Positions 1 through 7,809 of a DNA stretch of 64,000 nt are shown here, in pieces (positions within the stretch are counted from its first letter, which is position 1; each line of letters opens with the position of its first letter). Source of the DNA: Ignavibacteria bacterium. GTDB lineage: Bacteria; Bacteroidota; Ignavibacteria; Kapaibacteriales; UBA4661. Made by a program: the position numbers and the translations under genes. A model generated the notes under the pieces. It was not told the origin of the DNA and made no database searches. It worked only from the letters and a program-made list of their open reading frames with translations. The DNA lies in contig CANHDJ010000013.1 in assembly GCA_947459425.1 (NCBI GenBank), positions 1 to 64,000 of the forward strand, in the 5' to 3' direction.

Positions 1-396
1 CCGCTCCATCTGAGCGGTCTCGCCTGTCTCCTTGCCGACAGAACGATGCGTTTCTTCGTCGAAGACGATGGAATATGCCTCCCAAAAGTCACTGTAGCTG
101 TGGCAGCATCGGTACGATTCCGGTATCACATTCCACAACTTCTGACACGTTTTGGTGCTGCCGGTCACCGATAACCGCCGCAACGATCTGGCGTGTCCTG
201 CGGCAGATTGCTGTCCAGAGCCAACGCTTGTTCGCACGCTTTTGGACGAATGACCAGACCTCATCAAGTTCTAGCACATCATCCGGCTCTGCCGGAAGCA
301 GTGTTTCTTCTATCGTTGGTGAGAGAGCGACTTTTTTTTTATCCATGTTGCCAATGTATGCCGAGAGACATCGGTTGCCCGTTCTACGCCGCGCAT
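1..396 (-). pseudogene. Decayed IS1-family transposase fragment (insA/insB remnant)
   Basis: The minus strand encodes the central part of an IS1-type DDE transposase. One frame carries the helix-turn-helix end of InsA (GVERATDVSRHTLATWIKKK, about 335-390). A run of nine A (plus-strand T at 332-340) is a typical slippery site for the programmed -1 shift of IS1, after which the InsB frame continues with LLPAEPDDVLELDEVWSFV, which includes the first catalytic Asp. A second, unprogrammed shift after VIGDR (about 145-155) moves the rest (SYSDFWEAY, second Asp; THRSVGKETGETAQ) into another frame, so no full product can be made. The zinc-finger N terminus is absent: a stop lies just upstream of the HTH. 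The third catalytic residue would lie beyond the window edge. Confidence 0.85.
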
Positions 397-675
397 ATAA
401 ATTTATACCGCTACCGAAATTACTTTTAGCAAAATTCACATTTTGAGCGACTTTTTCAAGAACTTTGGGGTAAAATAACATCAGGCTGGGGTAAAATGCT
501 TGTGAACCGTCAAAGCCCCGATAGACTCAAGCTGAAAAGTGCGTAAAATCTTGTGCTACCCTTCTCTGAAGCATTCGGCTAATTCTATTCGCAACCTTAT
601 CAAGCTGAAGACGGCATATATGCTTGTTTTGAGACAATCAACGTGCCTCGTTGTTTTTGTCCACGTACTTACTTC
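397..675. other. Gene-free stretch beside the IS1 remnant
   Basis: I see no convincing gene here. An 11-base direct repeat (TGGGGTAAAAT) occurs at about 465-475 and 485-496, possibly a scar of the degraded insertion sequence. A 61-codon open frame on the minus strand (556-741) runs under the promoter of the next gene and resembles nothing I recognise. Confidence 0.4.
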
Positions 676-704
676 TTGACTTTTGCCGAAAAAATGCGTA
701 CAAT
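676..704 (+). promoter_or_regulatory. Sigma-70-type promoter for the rel/spoT gene
   Basis: TTGACT at 676-681 and TACAAT at 699-704 are separated by 17 bases, a near-consensus housekeeping promoter. Transcription would begin near 711. This argues against starting the protein at the upstream ATG at 705, which lies against the -10 box, and supports the ATG at 774. Confidence 0.7.
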
Positions 705-773
705 ATGGTGCTTCCACAACCAAATTATCTGTTCGTAACACGACCAGCGCACCAATTGAGACGAGATGCTATC

Positions 774-3062
774 ATGCCTGCAAACGCCGTACAATCTACC
801 AAGCCGCCTTTTCCCGCTAATCCCACGCCGGAACAGATTCAACAGCATATCGAAGATACGCTCCAATACTTGCTGCAAGAATGCCGCAACAACCTCCGTC
901 AACTCAACGAAGAGTTGATTGCAAAGGCGTTTCGTTTCTGCGTACAGGCGCACTCGCTGGATTTACGCGCCTCCGGAGAGCCGTATTATACCCACCCTGC
1001 GGAAGTCGCCGCAATCGTTGCTCGCGAAGTCCGTATTGACGACGTGTCCGTTATTGCCGCTTTGCTGCACGATGTTGTCGAAGATACCGAATACACCCTC
1101 AAGGACATTCGAGAAGAATTTGGCGAGGACGTAGCGGCAATCGTGGACGGCGTGACCAAAATCAGCGATGTCTTCAAAAGCCATGAAGTGCGCCAAGCCG
1201 CCAGCTACCGTAAACTCTTGCTTTCGATGGCAAATGATGTCCGGGTGATTTTGGTGAAATTTGCCGACCGCCTTCATAATATGCGCACCTTGCAGTTCCT
1301 CCCCGAACATAAGCAAAAGCGTATGGCGCAAGAAACCTTGGATATTTACGCCCCTTTTGCGCACCGCTTCGGACTTGGGACCATCAAGTGGGAACTTGAA
1401 GATTTGTCGTTCAAATACATCAACCGCGAAGCATACGACCAACTCAAAAGCGCCCTCAACACCAAGCGCGGTGAGCGCGAAGAATATATCGCCGACTTTG
1501 CCAAGCCGATAGAAGAGCGATTGAAAGAATACGGCTTAAAGTCTGATATTAGCGGGCGAGCAAAGCATTTGTACTCTATTTTCAACAAAATGCTCAAGCG
1601 CGTCAAATCGCTGGACGATATTTACGACTTATTTGCCATTCGCGTCATTTTGGACACCGACAATGTGAACGATTGTTTTGTGGTCTATGGCATTATCTCC
1701 GACATCTACACGCCAGTACCGGAGCGCTTTAAGAACTATATTTCTGTTCCCAAGAAAAACGGCTATCAGTCCTTGCACACGACCGTTATTGGTCCCGGCG
1801 GCAAAAAAGTGGAGGTGCAGATACGCACCCGCGCCATGCACGAAATCTCCGAGCTTGGCGTGGCTGCACACTTCAAGTATAAAGAGCGTACTAACGGTAG
1901 CTACGTGGAGGACAAAGACCTTGAAGAATGGGCGCAATGGGTACGAGATATTTTTGAAAATGCCGGAGACGAGGCAAGCGAACAAGTGTTTGAGAGCTTC
2001 AAACTCAATTTATTCCAAGAAGAAATTTACGTCTTCACCCCCAAAGGCGATTTACGGATTTTGCCCAAAGGTTCTACCCCGGTAGACTTTGCGTTCGATA
2101 TTCATAGCAAAGTCGGCTATCATTGCATTGGCGCAAAAGTAAATGGGCGTATCGTTCCTCTGAATTGCACATTGCAAAGTGGTGATCAAGTTGATGTATT
2201 AACCTCGAAAAATCAATCGCCAAGTAAGGATTGGGAGCGCTTTGTCACGACGCACAAGGCGAAAGCAGCAATTCGTAAGTTCCTCAACGAAGAAAACCGC
2301 AAACGTGCCGCCGAAGGACGTGAAATCTGGGAGCGCAAGGTAAAAAAGCTGGACGTGCGCGTCAGCGACGACGATATGGAAAAGCTCGCAGCAGCCTTCA
2401 AATTCACACACAAAGGCGATTTGTATGCGGCATTGGGCGCTGGTACGTTGGATGTTGATGTCGTAGCAAAAGTAGCTGAAGACCGCTTCCCTGCTAATCC
2501 CGCCGCCAAAGCCAAAGCCTTACAAACTCCGCCCTTGACCGAAAAGGAAAAAGAGCAAGGCACGATTACTATTGACAAATTCACCTCCAAAGCCCGCACC
2601 GAATCAAGCGTTACGCTCAATGGCAGTGGTGGAAATATTCTCTATTCCTATGCTCGATGCTGTAATCCTGTGCCGGGCGACGATATTGTCGGCATTGTCA
2701 CAATTGGAAGTGGCGTAAAAATTCATCGCCGAGAGTGTAAAAATATTAAAACGATGGCTGAAGCGCTGCAACCACGCATTGTGGAAGTAAATTGGTCGTC
2801 GTCGCAAAGTGAAAATACAGGCAAATTTTTGGCAGCAATCCGCATCACGGGCGAAGACCGTACCGCTATGCTGAACGATATTACCTCGGCTATTGCTTCT
2901 TACAACAACACCAATATTCGCGGGGTGAATATTGATTCTTTCGATTCTATTTTTGAGGGAATCGTCACGGTCTATGTCAAAAACACGGAACATCTGGACA
3001 GACTGTTTATTAAATTGCGTAAAATCAAAGGTGTCAAGACCGTAGAGCGTTTCGAGGAGTAA
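774..3062 (+). CDS. spoT: Bifunctional (p)ppGpp synthetase/hydrolase, Rel/SpoT family
   Basis: A long RSH enzyme of 762 residues that makes and degrades the stringent-response alarmone (p)ppGpp in the cytoplasm. Order of domains: HD hydrolase with an intact HDVVEDT metal motif near residue 100; synthetase domain with GYQSLHTTV near 330 and EVQIRT; TGS domain about 418-482 (YVFTPKGDLRILPKG); C-terminal ACT domain about 685-762. The intact HDxxED motif suggests hydrolase activity is kept, so the enzyme is probably bifunctional rather than a RelA-type synthetase. The start at 774 (MPANAVQ) is preferred because the promoter at 676-704 lies over the alternative upstream starts. It stands alone, with the isoprenoid gene 190 bases downstream. 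Confidence 0.95.
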   Translation: MPANAVQSTKPPFPANPTPEQIQQHIEDTLQYLLQECRNNLRQLNEELIAKAFRFCVQAHSLDLRASGEPYYTHPAEVAAIVAREVRIDDVSVIAALLHDVVEDTEYTLKDIREEFGEDVAAIVDGVTKISDVFKSHEVRQAASYRKLLLSMANDVRVILVKFADRLHNMRTLQFLPEHKQKRMAQETLDIYAPFAHRFGLGTIKWELEDLSFKYINREAYDQLKSALNTKRGEREEYIADFAKPIEERLKEYGLKSDISGRAKHLYSIFNKMLKRVKSLDDIYDLFAIRVILDTDNVNDCFVVYGIISDIYTPVPERFKNYISVPKKNGYQSLHTTVIGPGGKKVEVQIRTRAMHEISELGVAAHFKYKERTNGSYVEDKDLEEWAQWVRDIFENAGDEASEQVFESFKLNLFQEEIYVFTPKGDLRILPKGSTPVDFAFDIHSKVGYHCIGAKVNGRIVPLNCTLQSGDQVDVLTSKNQSPSKDWERFVTTHKAKAAIRKFLNEENRKRAAEGREIWERKVKKLDVRVSDDDMEKLAAAFKFTHKGDLYAALGAGTLDVDVVAKVAEDRFPANPAAKAKALQTPPLTEKEKEQGTITIDKFTSKARTESSVTLNGSGGNILYSYARCCNPVPGDDIVGIVTIGSGVKIHRRECKNIKTMAEALQPRIVEVNWSSSQSENTGKFLAAIRITGEDRTAMLNDITSAIASYNNTNIRGVNIDSFDSIFEGIVTVYVKNTEHLDRLFIKLRKIKGVKTVERFEE

Positions 3063-3184
3063 TGGTGGCGGATATTGAGAAAGAAATCAGACGGACATTC
3101 AAGCCAAACGATAGATGAGATGAAAAAATATCGCTCCAAAAGGAATTGTTTTGAGGATTTTCGTGTTTATTTGGCTCAAGTCGT

Positions 3185-3192
3185 TATATTTG
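3185..3192 (+). promoter_or_regulatory. Putative Bacteroidota-type -7 element (TATATTTG)
   Basis: TATATTTG fits the TAnnTTTG -7 consensus of this phylum and lies about 58 bases before the polyprenyl synthase start. Just downstream, TTCGC and GCGAA (about 3204-3219) could form a small hairpin in the leader. I see no clear -33 element. Confidence 0.4.
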
Positions 3193-3250
3193 CGCCAACA
3201 GTTCGCCTCGTTGCGAAACCTGATTTCAAGCGCTCCATCCGCACTCTACC

Positions 3251-4252
3251 ATGCAACACCCAACATCATTCCTCCAACGTTACGAGTCCTACAAACAAGC
3301 CGTCGAAGGCGCTCTTGCCCTTTGCACCCCCCAATCTGAGCCGGAGACGCTCTATGCGCCCATGCGCTACACACTGGAAAGCGGCGGAAAGCGTGTGCGC
3401 CCCGTATTGGCAATGATGGCGTGTGATGCGGTCGGCGGAAACGGCATGGATGCTCTGTATGCGGGCATTGCGGTCGAGATTTTGCACAATTTCACGCTTA
3501 TCCACGATGACATTATGGATGCCGCCGCCGTCAGGCGCGGAAATCCTACGGTTCACGTGAAATGGAACGAAAGCGCCGCTATTCTCTCCGGCGACGGGAT
3601 GATAGCGATTGCCTATCAAATACTCCTTCGCTCGCCAGATTTGACGCGGCTTCGGGAGCTTATTGATGCAATGAATATCGGCATTTTGGAGGTCTGCGAA
3701 GGGCAAGCATTCGACCTTGAATTTCAAGACCGCGCCAGTATTAGCCTTGAGGAATATTTTCGGATGATTGAAAAGAAAACGGCGAAAATGCTGGAGTTAG
3801 CGGTGAAGGTGGGTGGTATTCTCGGTGGCGGTTCTGGCACGCAAATTGAAGCCCTTTGTCATTATGCAAAGGCGGCGGGAATAGCTTTTCAAGTGCAAGA
3901 TGATTGGCTGGATATAGCCGCAGACGGCGCAAAACTTGGCAAAACTATTGGCGGCGATATTCTGGAAGGTAAAAAAACATTTCTCATTATCAAAGCGCTT
4001 GAGCAGTACGATTTCCTGCCAGCAGCAGACCGCTTACTGATGGATGAATTTCTTGCCAAACGCGGACTTCCCGCCGAGCAGATACCCGCCATGCAGAGCC
4101 TTTTCGAGCGCAACGGCATTTTTGCTGAGGCGCGAACAACAGTGGAATGCTTGACGAAAGAAGCGCACGAAGCCGTTGATATACTGCCCGACGGCACTGG
4201 ACGCACCTATCTTCACGAATTTGCAATGATGCTTTTGGAACGAACACATTAA
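3251..4252 (+). CDS. Polyprenyl (farnesyl/geranylgeranyl) diphosphate synthase
   Basis: A 333-residue all-helical trans-prenyltransferase of the IspA/GGPPS family. It condenses isopentenyl diphosphate with allylic diphosphates in the cytoplasm to supply quinone, carotenoid or undecaprenyl precursors. The first Asp-rich motif is LIHDDIMD followed by RRG (near residue 90), and the second is QVQDDWLD (near 218). ESGGKRVRP near residue 45 is the conserved N-terminal binding motif. Chain length cannot be fixed from these motifs alone. HPr follows after 13 bases, so the two are probably co-transcribed. Confidence 0.92.
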   Translation: MQHPTSFLQRYESYKQAVEGALALCTPQSEPETLYAPMRYTLESGGKRVRPVLAMMACDAVGGNGMDALYAGIAVEILHNFTLIHDDIMDAAAVRRGNPTVHVKWNESAAILSGDGMIAIAYQILLRSPDLTRLRELIDAMNIGILEVCEGQAFDLEFQDRASISLEEYFRMIEKKTAKMLELAVKVGGILGGGSGTQIEALCHYAKAAGIAFQVQDDWLDIAADGAKLGKTIGGDILEGKKTFLIIKALEQYDFLPAADRLLMDEFLAKRGLPAEQIPAMQSLFERNGIFAEARTTVECLTKEAHEAVDILPDGTGRTYLHEFAMMLLERTH

Positions 4253-4265
4253 ACCAACAACCGCC

Positions 4266-4532
4266 ATGATAGAACACGTCGTTACCATCAAAAACCGTGC
4301 AGGGCTGCACACCCGCCCTGCCGCTATGCTCGTGAAAATTACCTCGCGCTTTCGCTCCGAAATTTTCTTGGTTCGCAATGGTTTCCGTGTCAACGCAAAG
4401 AGCATCATTGGCGTAATGACGCTCGCCGCAGAACAGAACTCCGAACTCACGGTCGAACTGGACGGCGCAGACGAGGAGCAAGCATTACAAGAAATGCTCG
4501 AATTTTTTGAAGCGGGTTTCGGCGAAGCCTAA
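4266..4532 (+). CDS. HPr family phosphocarrier protein
   Basis: An 88-residue HPr. The phosphorylatable histidine lies in AGLHTRPAA, and a serine equivalent to Ser46 lies in NAKSIIGVM, so both the EI site and the HPr-kinase site are present. HPr carries phosphate in the PTS or acts as a regulatory phosphoprotein. No EI, HPr kinase or sugar permease is visible in the window, so a regulatory role is as likely as sugar transport. It sits 13 bases after the polyprenyl synthase and converges with the copper efflux operon. Confidence 0.92.
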   Translation: MIEHVVTIKNRAGLHTRPAAMLVKITSRFRSEIFLVRNGFRVNAKSIIGVMTLAAEQNSELTVELDGADEEQALQEMLEFFEAGFGEA

Positions 4533-4592
4533 AAGCCAGACAGCCGCTCTACTACTCAACGAACCTCCCCCGAACAACGCCCCACACAAGCC

Positions 4593-6353
4593 TCATTCTC
4601 GAATTTCCCCACACTGAAGCATTTTTGCGCCAAAATACGGATTGCGAATCGTTGTTGTTGGCGTAAGCCAGTATGCGCCTTTGTCGTCAAACGCCATTGG
4701 GCAGTATGCGCGATGGAGCTTTTTTGCGCCTTTGAAGGTGGAAAGTGTGAGAAAAAGCGCATTCGAGAGGCGCTCAAATATAACACGCTGCCCATTCAGT
4801 GTTGATGCGCTTTGCAGTGCCTTTGCTTCTTGCATGAGATGACCGCGTACATCCTGCCATGCCATATTCGCTGATGCGCCCAGCGATTCAGTATTGATGA
4901 TCTCTGCCGCTTGGACGAGCGTTGACGCGCTTTGCGAAGCACTGCCCGTGTTGTCTTGCACTAACGCCTCTGTGAGCGCAGAATACGCATCAATGAGGCT
5001 ATTGAATTGCGAAGCAAGGTTTGATGGGAGCTGCACGGCAGTAAATTGATGGTTGTGGGTTTTCGTTGTTGATTGTGCCATTGTCGGTGTCTTTTCGGGA
5101 GAAAAAGCCCCCGCAACCGCACCGCCACGAAGTTGGCGCTCCGAATCCAGCAAAAATCCACCGCTTGCCGCCACCGCCTCGCCTTCCCGCAAACCCGATA
5201 AAACCTCATATTTCCCACCATTGCGCCGACCAAGGACGACGGCTTGAGCGCGAAAAATGCCTTTGCCGCCTTCTTCGCTCTCTTTTACCCAAACAACGGC
5301 TTGTTTCCCGCTCTGTATCACGCTTCCTTCGGGTATTGTTAGTGATTGCTGAGGGGCTTGCGCAGCAAATTCTGTCTCGGTGAACATACCCGGACGCAAC
5401 TTCCCGTGCGGGTTTGCAGATTCAATGCGTACTTTCACCGTGCGCGTTTCTGCATTCAACGTCGGGTAAATAAAACGCACTTTTCCCACAAATACTTCGT
5501 TAGGATAGGCTGCAAGGCGCATTGTAACGCGCTGCTCCAAACGCACTGACTGAATGTCCTGCTCATAGACATCAGCAAGATTCCACACTGTTGAAAAATC
5601 TGCAACATCAAAAAGCGTCGCACCTTCTTGAACACTTGCGCCTTCGACAATATTTTTTTGCACCACCACTCCCGAAAAAGGCGAATACACAGTAACCCGC
5701 GTCATTGCTTCGCCTGACTTCACAAGAGCATCAATTTGTGCGTTACTCATACCCAGCAATAACAAGCGTTCACGAGCCTTTGCGGTGAAATTGCGCATAT
5801 TTTCTGACGAAGCCGAATTCTGCGCCGTAGGCAAGTCCTGTCTAGTTTCCTGTGCGACTGCTTGGGCAATGCTTTTAAGTGAAAGCAGAAAATCGCTTTG
5901 TGCCTGCACGAATGCGGGGCTGTACACCTCATACAACGCCTGTCCCTCGCGCACACGCTCACCTGTTTGCCGCACAAACAGCCGTTCTATGCGCCCTGCG
6001 ACCCGTGCCACGATGGTCTTTTGTGCTGATTCTGGTGTTGTCAGCGTCCCGGTAGCAACAAGGCTGTGCGCGACATTTTCTTTTGCGACAAGCACCGTTC
6101 TAACATCGGCAAGGACTTGTCGTCGTGTGTCCAATGTCAGCAACGACGCGGCATTTGAGTCATCAACCATTTCGTGGTCATGCCTCGGCAGCACCAAATC
6201 CATTTGGCAAATCGGACACACGCCTGGTTTGCCCGATTGTACTTGTGGGTGCATGGGGCAGAAATATTGTTGTTTGGGTGTATTTTGCGCTGATTGATTT
6301 TTGCTACAACCCGCACAAATACTTAGTATGAAAAGAAAGACTATGGTTCGCAT
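4593..6353 (-). CDS. cusB: CusB-like periplasmic adaptor of a Cu/Ag RND efflux pump
   Basis: A 586-residue membrane-fusion protein, last gene of the efflux operon. The start at 6353 gives a lipoprotein-like signal (MRTIVFLFILSICAGC), although Cys at -3 makes an unusual lipobox. Residues 30-56 form a heavy-metal-binding domain (YFCPMHPQV...CPICQMDL). The barrel-sandwich and beta-barrel region follows (VARVAGRIERLFV, SPFSGVVVQKNI). The C terminus (about 470-586) is a DUF3347-type copper-binding domain with YCPMAFDDKGAYWL and RNPYFGAKMLQCG. Carrying metal-binding domains at both ends suggests it scavenges periplasmic copper and hands it to the pump. A longer frame reaching 6449 would lose the signal peptide and is rejected. 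Confidence 0.93.
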   Translation of the reverse strand: MRTIVFLFILSICAGCSKNQSAQNTPKQQYFCPMHPQVQSGKPGVCPICQMDLVLPRHDHEMVDDSNAASLLTLDTRRQVLADVRTVLVAKENVAHSLVATGTLTTPESAQKTIVARVAGRIERLFVRQTGERVREGQALYEVYSPAFVQAQSDFLLSLKSIAQAVAQETRQDLPTAQNSASSENMRNFTAKARERLLLLGMSNAQIDALVKSGEAMTRVTVYSPFSGVVVQKNIVEGASVQEGATLFDVADFSTVWNLADVYEQDIQSVRLEQRVTMRLAAYPNEVFVGKVRFIYPTLNAETRTVKVRIESANPHGKLRPGMFTETEFAAQAPQQSLTIPEGSVIQSGKQAVVWVKESEEGGKGIFRAQAVVLGRRNGGKYEVLSGLREGEAVAASGGFLLDSERQLRGGAVAGAFSPEKTPTMAQSTTKTHNHQFTAVQLPSNLASQFNSLIDAYSALTEALVQDNTGSASQSASTLVQAAEIINTESLGASANMAWQDVRGHLMQEAKALQSASTLNGQRVIFERLSNALFLTLSTFKGAKKLHRAYCPMAFDDKGAYWLTPTTTIRNPYFGAKMLQCGEIRE

Positions 6354-6408
6354 AATGTCGGTAAAATAGAAATGAGAATACAGATTTTCAAGCAGTGGCA
6401 GGAAAATA

Positions 6409-7752
6409 TTATTGACCATCACCCAGTAACAGCCGCAGTTTCGCGGCAATCATCATCTGATCTTCCTGTGCCATAACGAGTTCTTCTTCCTTCATTGCAA
6501 GCATTTGTGCGGTTCGGAGAACATCGTTGATGCTCGCCTGATTCGTCTGAAAGGAAGCCAGAAGCCCCTCCAAGGCTTGCTTATATGCCGGAATAATCAC
6601 ACGAGAATAATCCTTGACGGTTTCAATGGTGTGAAGAAGCATCTGCTCTTGTTCGCTAAGTTCGCCCGTAAGTTCGCGTTGCATTGCCTCGCGCTCTGCT
6701 TCCTGTGCCGACAAGCGGGTACTAAGTTCTGCCTCACGAGCATCAATGCGGGCTTGCGACCAAGGAGCAAACGGCAGTGTTATGGATGCCATAAGGCTAT
6801 ACATCCATTCGGTGCGGTTCTGCACGGTAACGCCCGTGTGAACACTGAAAATTTCGGATAACTCCGGGTTTCCGCTTGTTAAAATCATCCCTCGCGGCAT
6901 ACGCATCAGCATTGCTTGAAGCATGATGTCTGGTGTGCGCTCCTCGTATGCGGCTTCGCGCTCTTTGGCGGTCATTGTCTCCATGCTTTTCATACGGCGC
7001 AAGGTCGGGTTTGTGGTCGCAAAGGCGATTCTAGCTTGATACGTCCGCGCAAGCAAGGTTTCAAGCGCTTGAGCAAAGGTGCTGTCAAGCAACGTGCGAA
7101 TTTCGGCATCCACTTTGGAGCGTCCAAGCAGAGTATTAAGTTTTGCTGTTTTACCGCGCTCTTCCAAAACAATTCCATGAAATCTCGACTGTTCGCCAGC
7201 GAGTTCAGCACGGAGCAGGAGAACATCATTCATAGTTGCTCTACCAGTTCGGAAGCGCTCTTCAGCAGATTGGAGCATCGTATTGAGCATAATACTGGTG
7301 CGCCCGCGCAACTCTTTCTGGCGACCCAGTCGCCAAAGTTGCGCATAGAGTTCGCTGACCATTGCGCGAATCGTCGAAGCCGCTTCCGAGCGGCGCTCTC
7401 GTTCAGTTTGAGCGACTTGCTGCTCTGCACGGCGCATGGCATCACGTTTGCCGCCGAGCATGAGCATTTGTGAAATTCCAATATTATTAGAAATAGAGCG
7501 GTTCAGCACATCGAAATTGCCTGCCGGAGTCTGGGCAAATTCCAGAGAGAGTGTCGGTGCAGCCAGTTGGGAAGAGGCTTCAGCGCGATATTCGGCGCTT
7601 ACTGCGCGTGCATCCGCAGCGCGAATGAGCGGGTGATTGCGGAGTGCCTCAGCAATCAAAGAATCAAGCGTTTGTGCGGGGAGTGCTGTTCCAAAGAATA
7701 AAAGTGTGAACGCCAGCCCGCAGAAAATCGTTGTTTTTTGAGAATGTATCAT
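6409..7752 (-). CDS. TolC/CusC-family outer membrane efflux protein
   Basis: A 447-residue outer membrane channel protein with a cleavable signal peptide (LLFFGTALPAQ) and two long alpha-helical halves rich in Glu, Arg and Ala, as in the TolC/OEP family. It should form the trimeric exit duct for the RND pump encoded immediately upstream (CusA) with the adaptor downstream (CusB). The Met content is high (for example MLQAMLMRMPRGM near residues 285-297), which is in keeping with copper but is not diagnostic. Spacing is 57 bases from cusA and 55 to cusB. Confidence 0.9.
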   Translation of the reverse strand: MIHSQKTTIFCGLAFTLLFFGTALPAQTLDSLIAEALRNHPLIRAADARAVSAEYRAEASSQLAAPTLSLEFAQTPAGNFDVLNRSISNNIGISQMLMLGGKRDAMRRAEQQVAQTERERRSEAASTIRAMVSELYAQLWRLGRQKELRGRTSIMLNTMLQSAEERFRTGRATMNDVLLLRAELAGEQSRFHGIVLEERGKTAKLNTLLGRSKVDAEIRTLLDSTFAQALETLLARTYQARIAFATTNPTLRRMKSMETMTAKEREAAYEERTPDIMLQAMLMRMPRGMILTSGNPELSEIFSVHTGVTVQNRTEWMYSLMASITLPFAPWSQARIDAREAELSTRLSAQEAEREAMQRELTGELSEQEQMLLHTIETVKDYSRVIIPAYKQALEGLLASFQTNQASINDVLRTAQMLAMKEEELVMAQEDQMMIAAKLRLLLGDGQ

Positions 7753-7809
7753 TGTTTGTCTCCGTAGGTGTCATCGTGGGAAAATTTTGCTTATGGCTTT
7801 GTACGCCTG

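Noticed and set aside
75-446. Plus-strand open frame at the left edge as a gene
   Set aside because: It is the complementary shadow of the minus-strand IS1 transposase and matches no protein pattern.
556-741. Minus-strand 61-codon frame upstream of the rel gene, possibly a transposase tail
   Set aside because: No motif I can name, and it overlaps the rel promoter; left as an uninformative open frame.
705-773. Upstream ATG at 705 for the Rel/SpoT protein
   Set aside because: It lies at the -10 box of a strong promoter, and the extra residues match no RSH domain.
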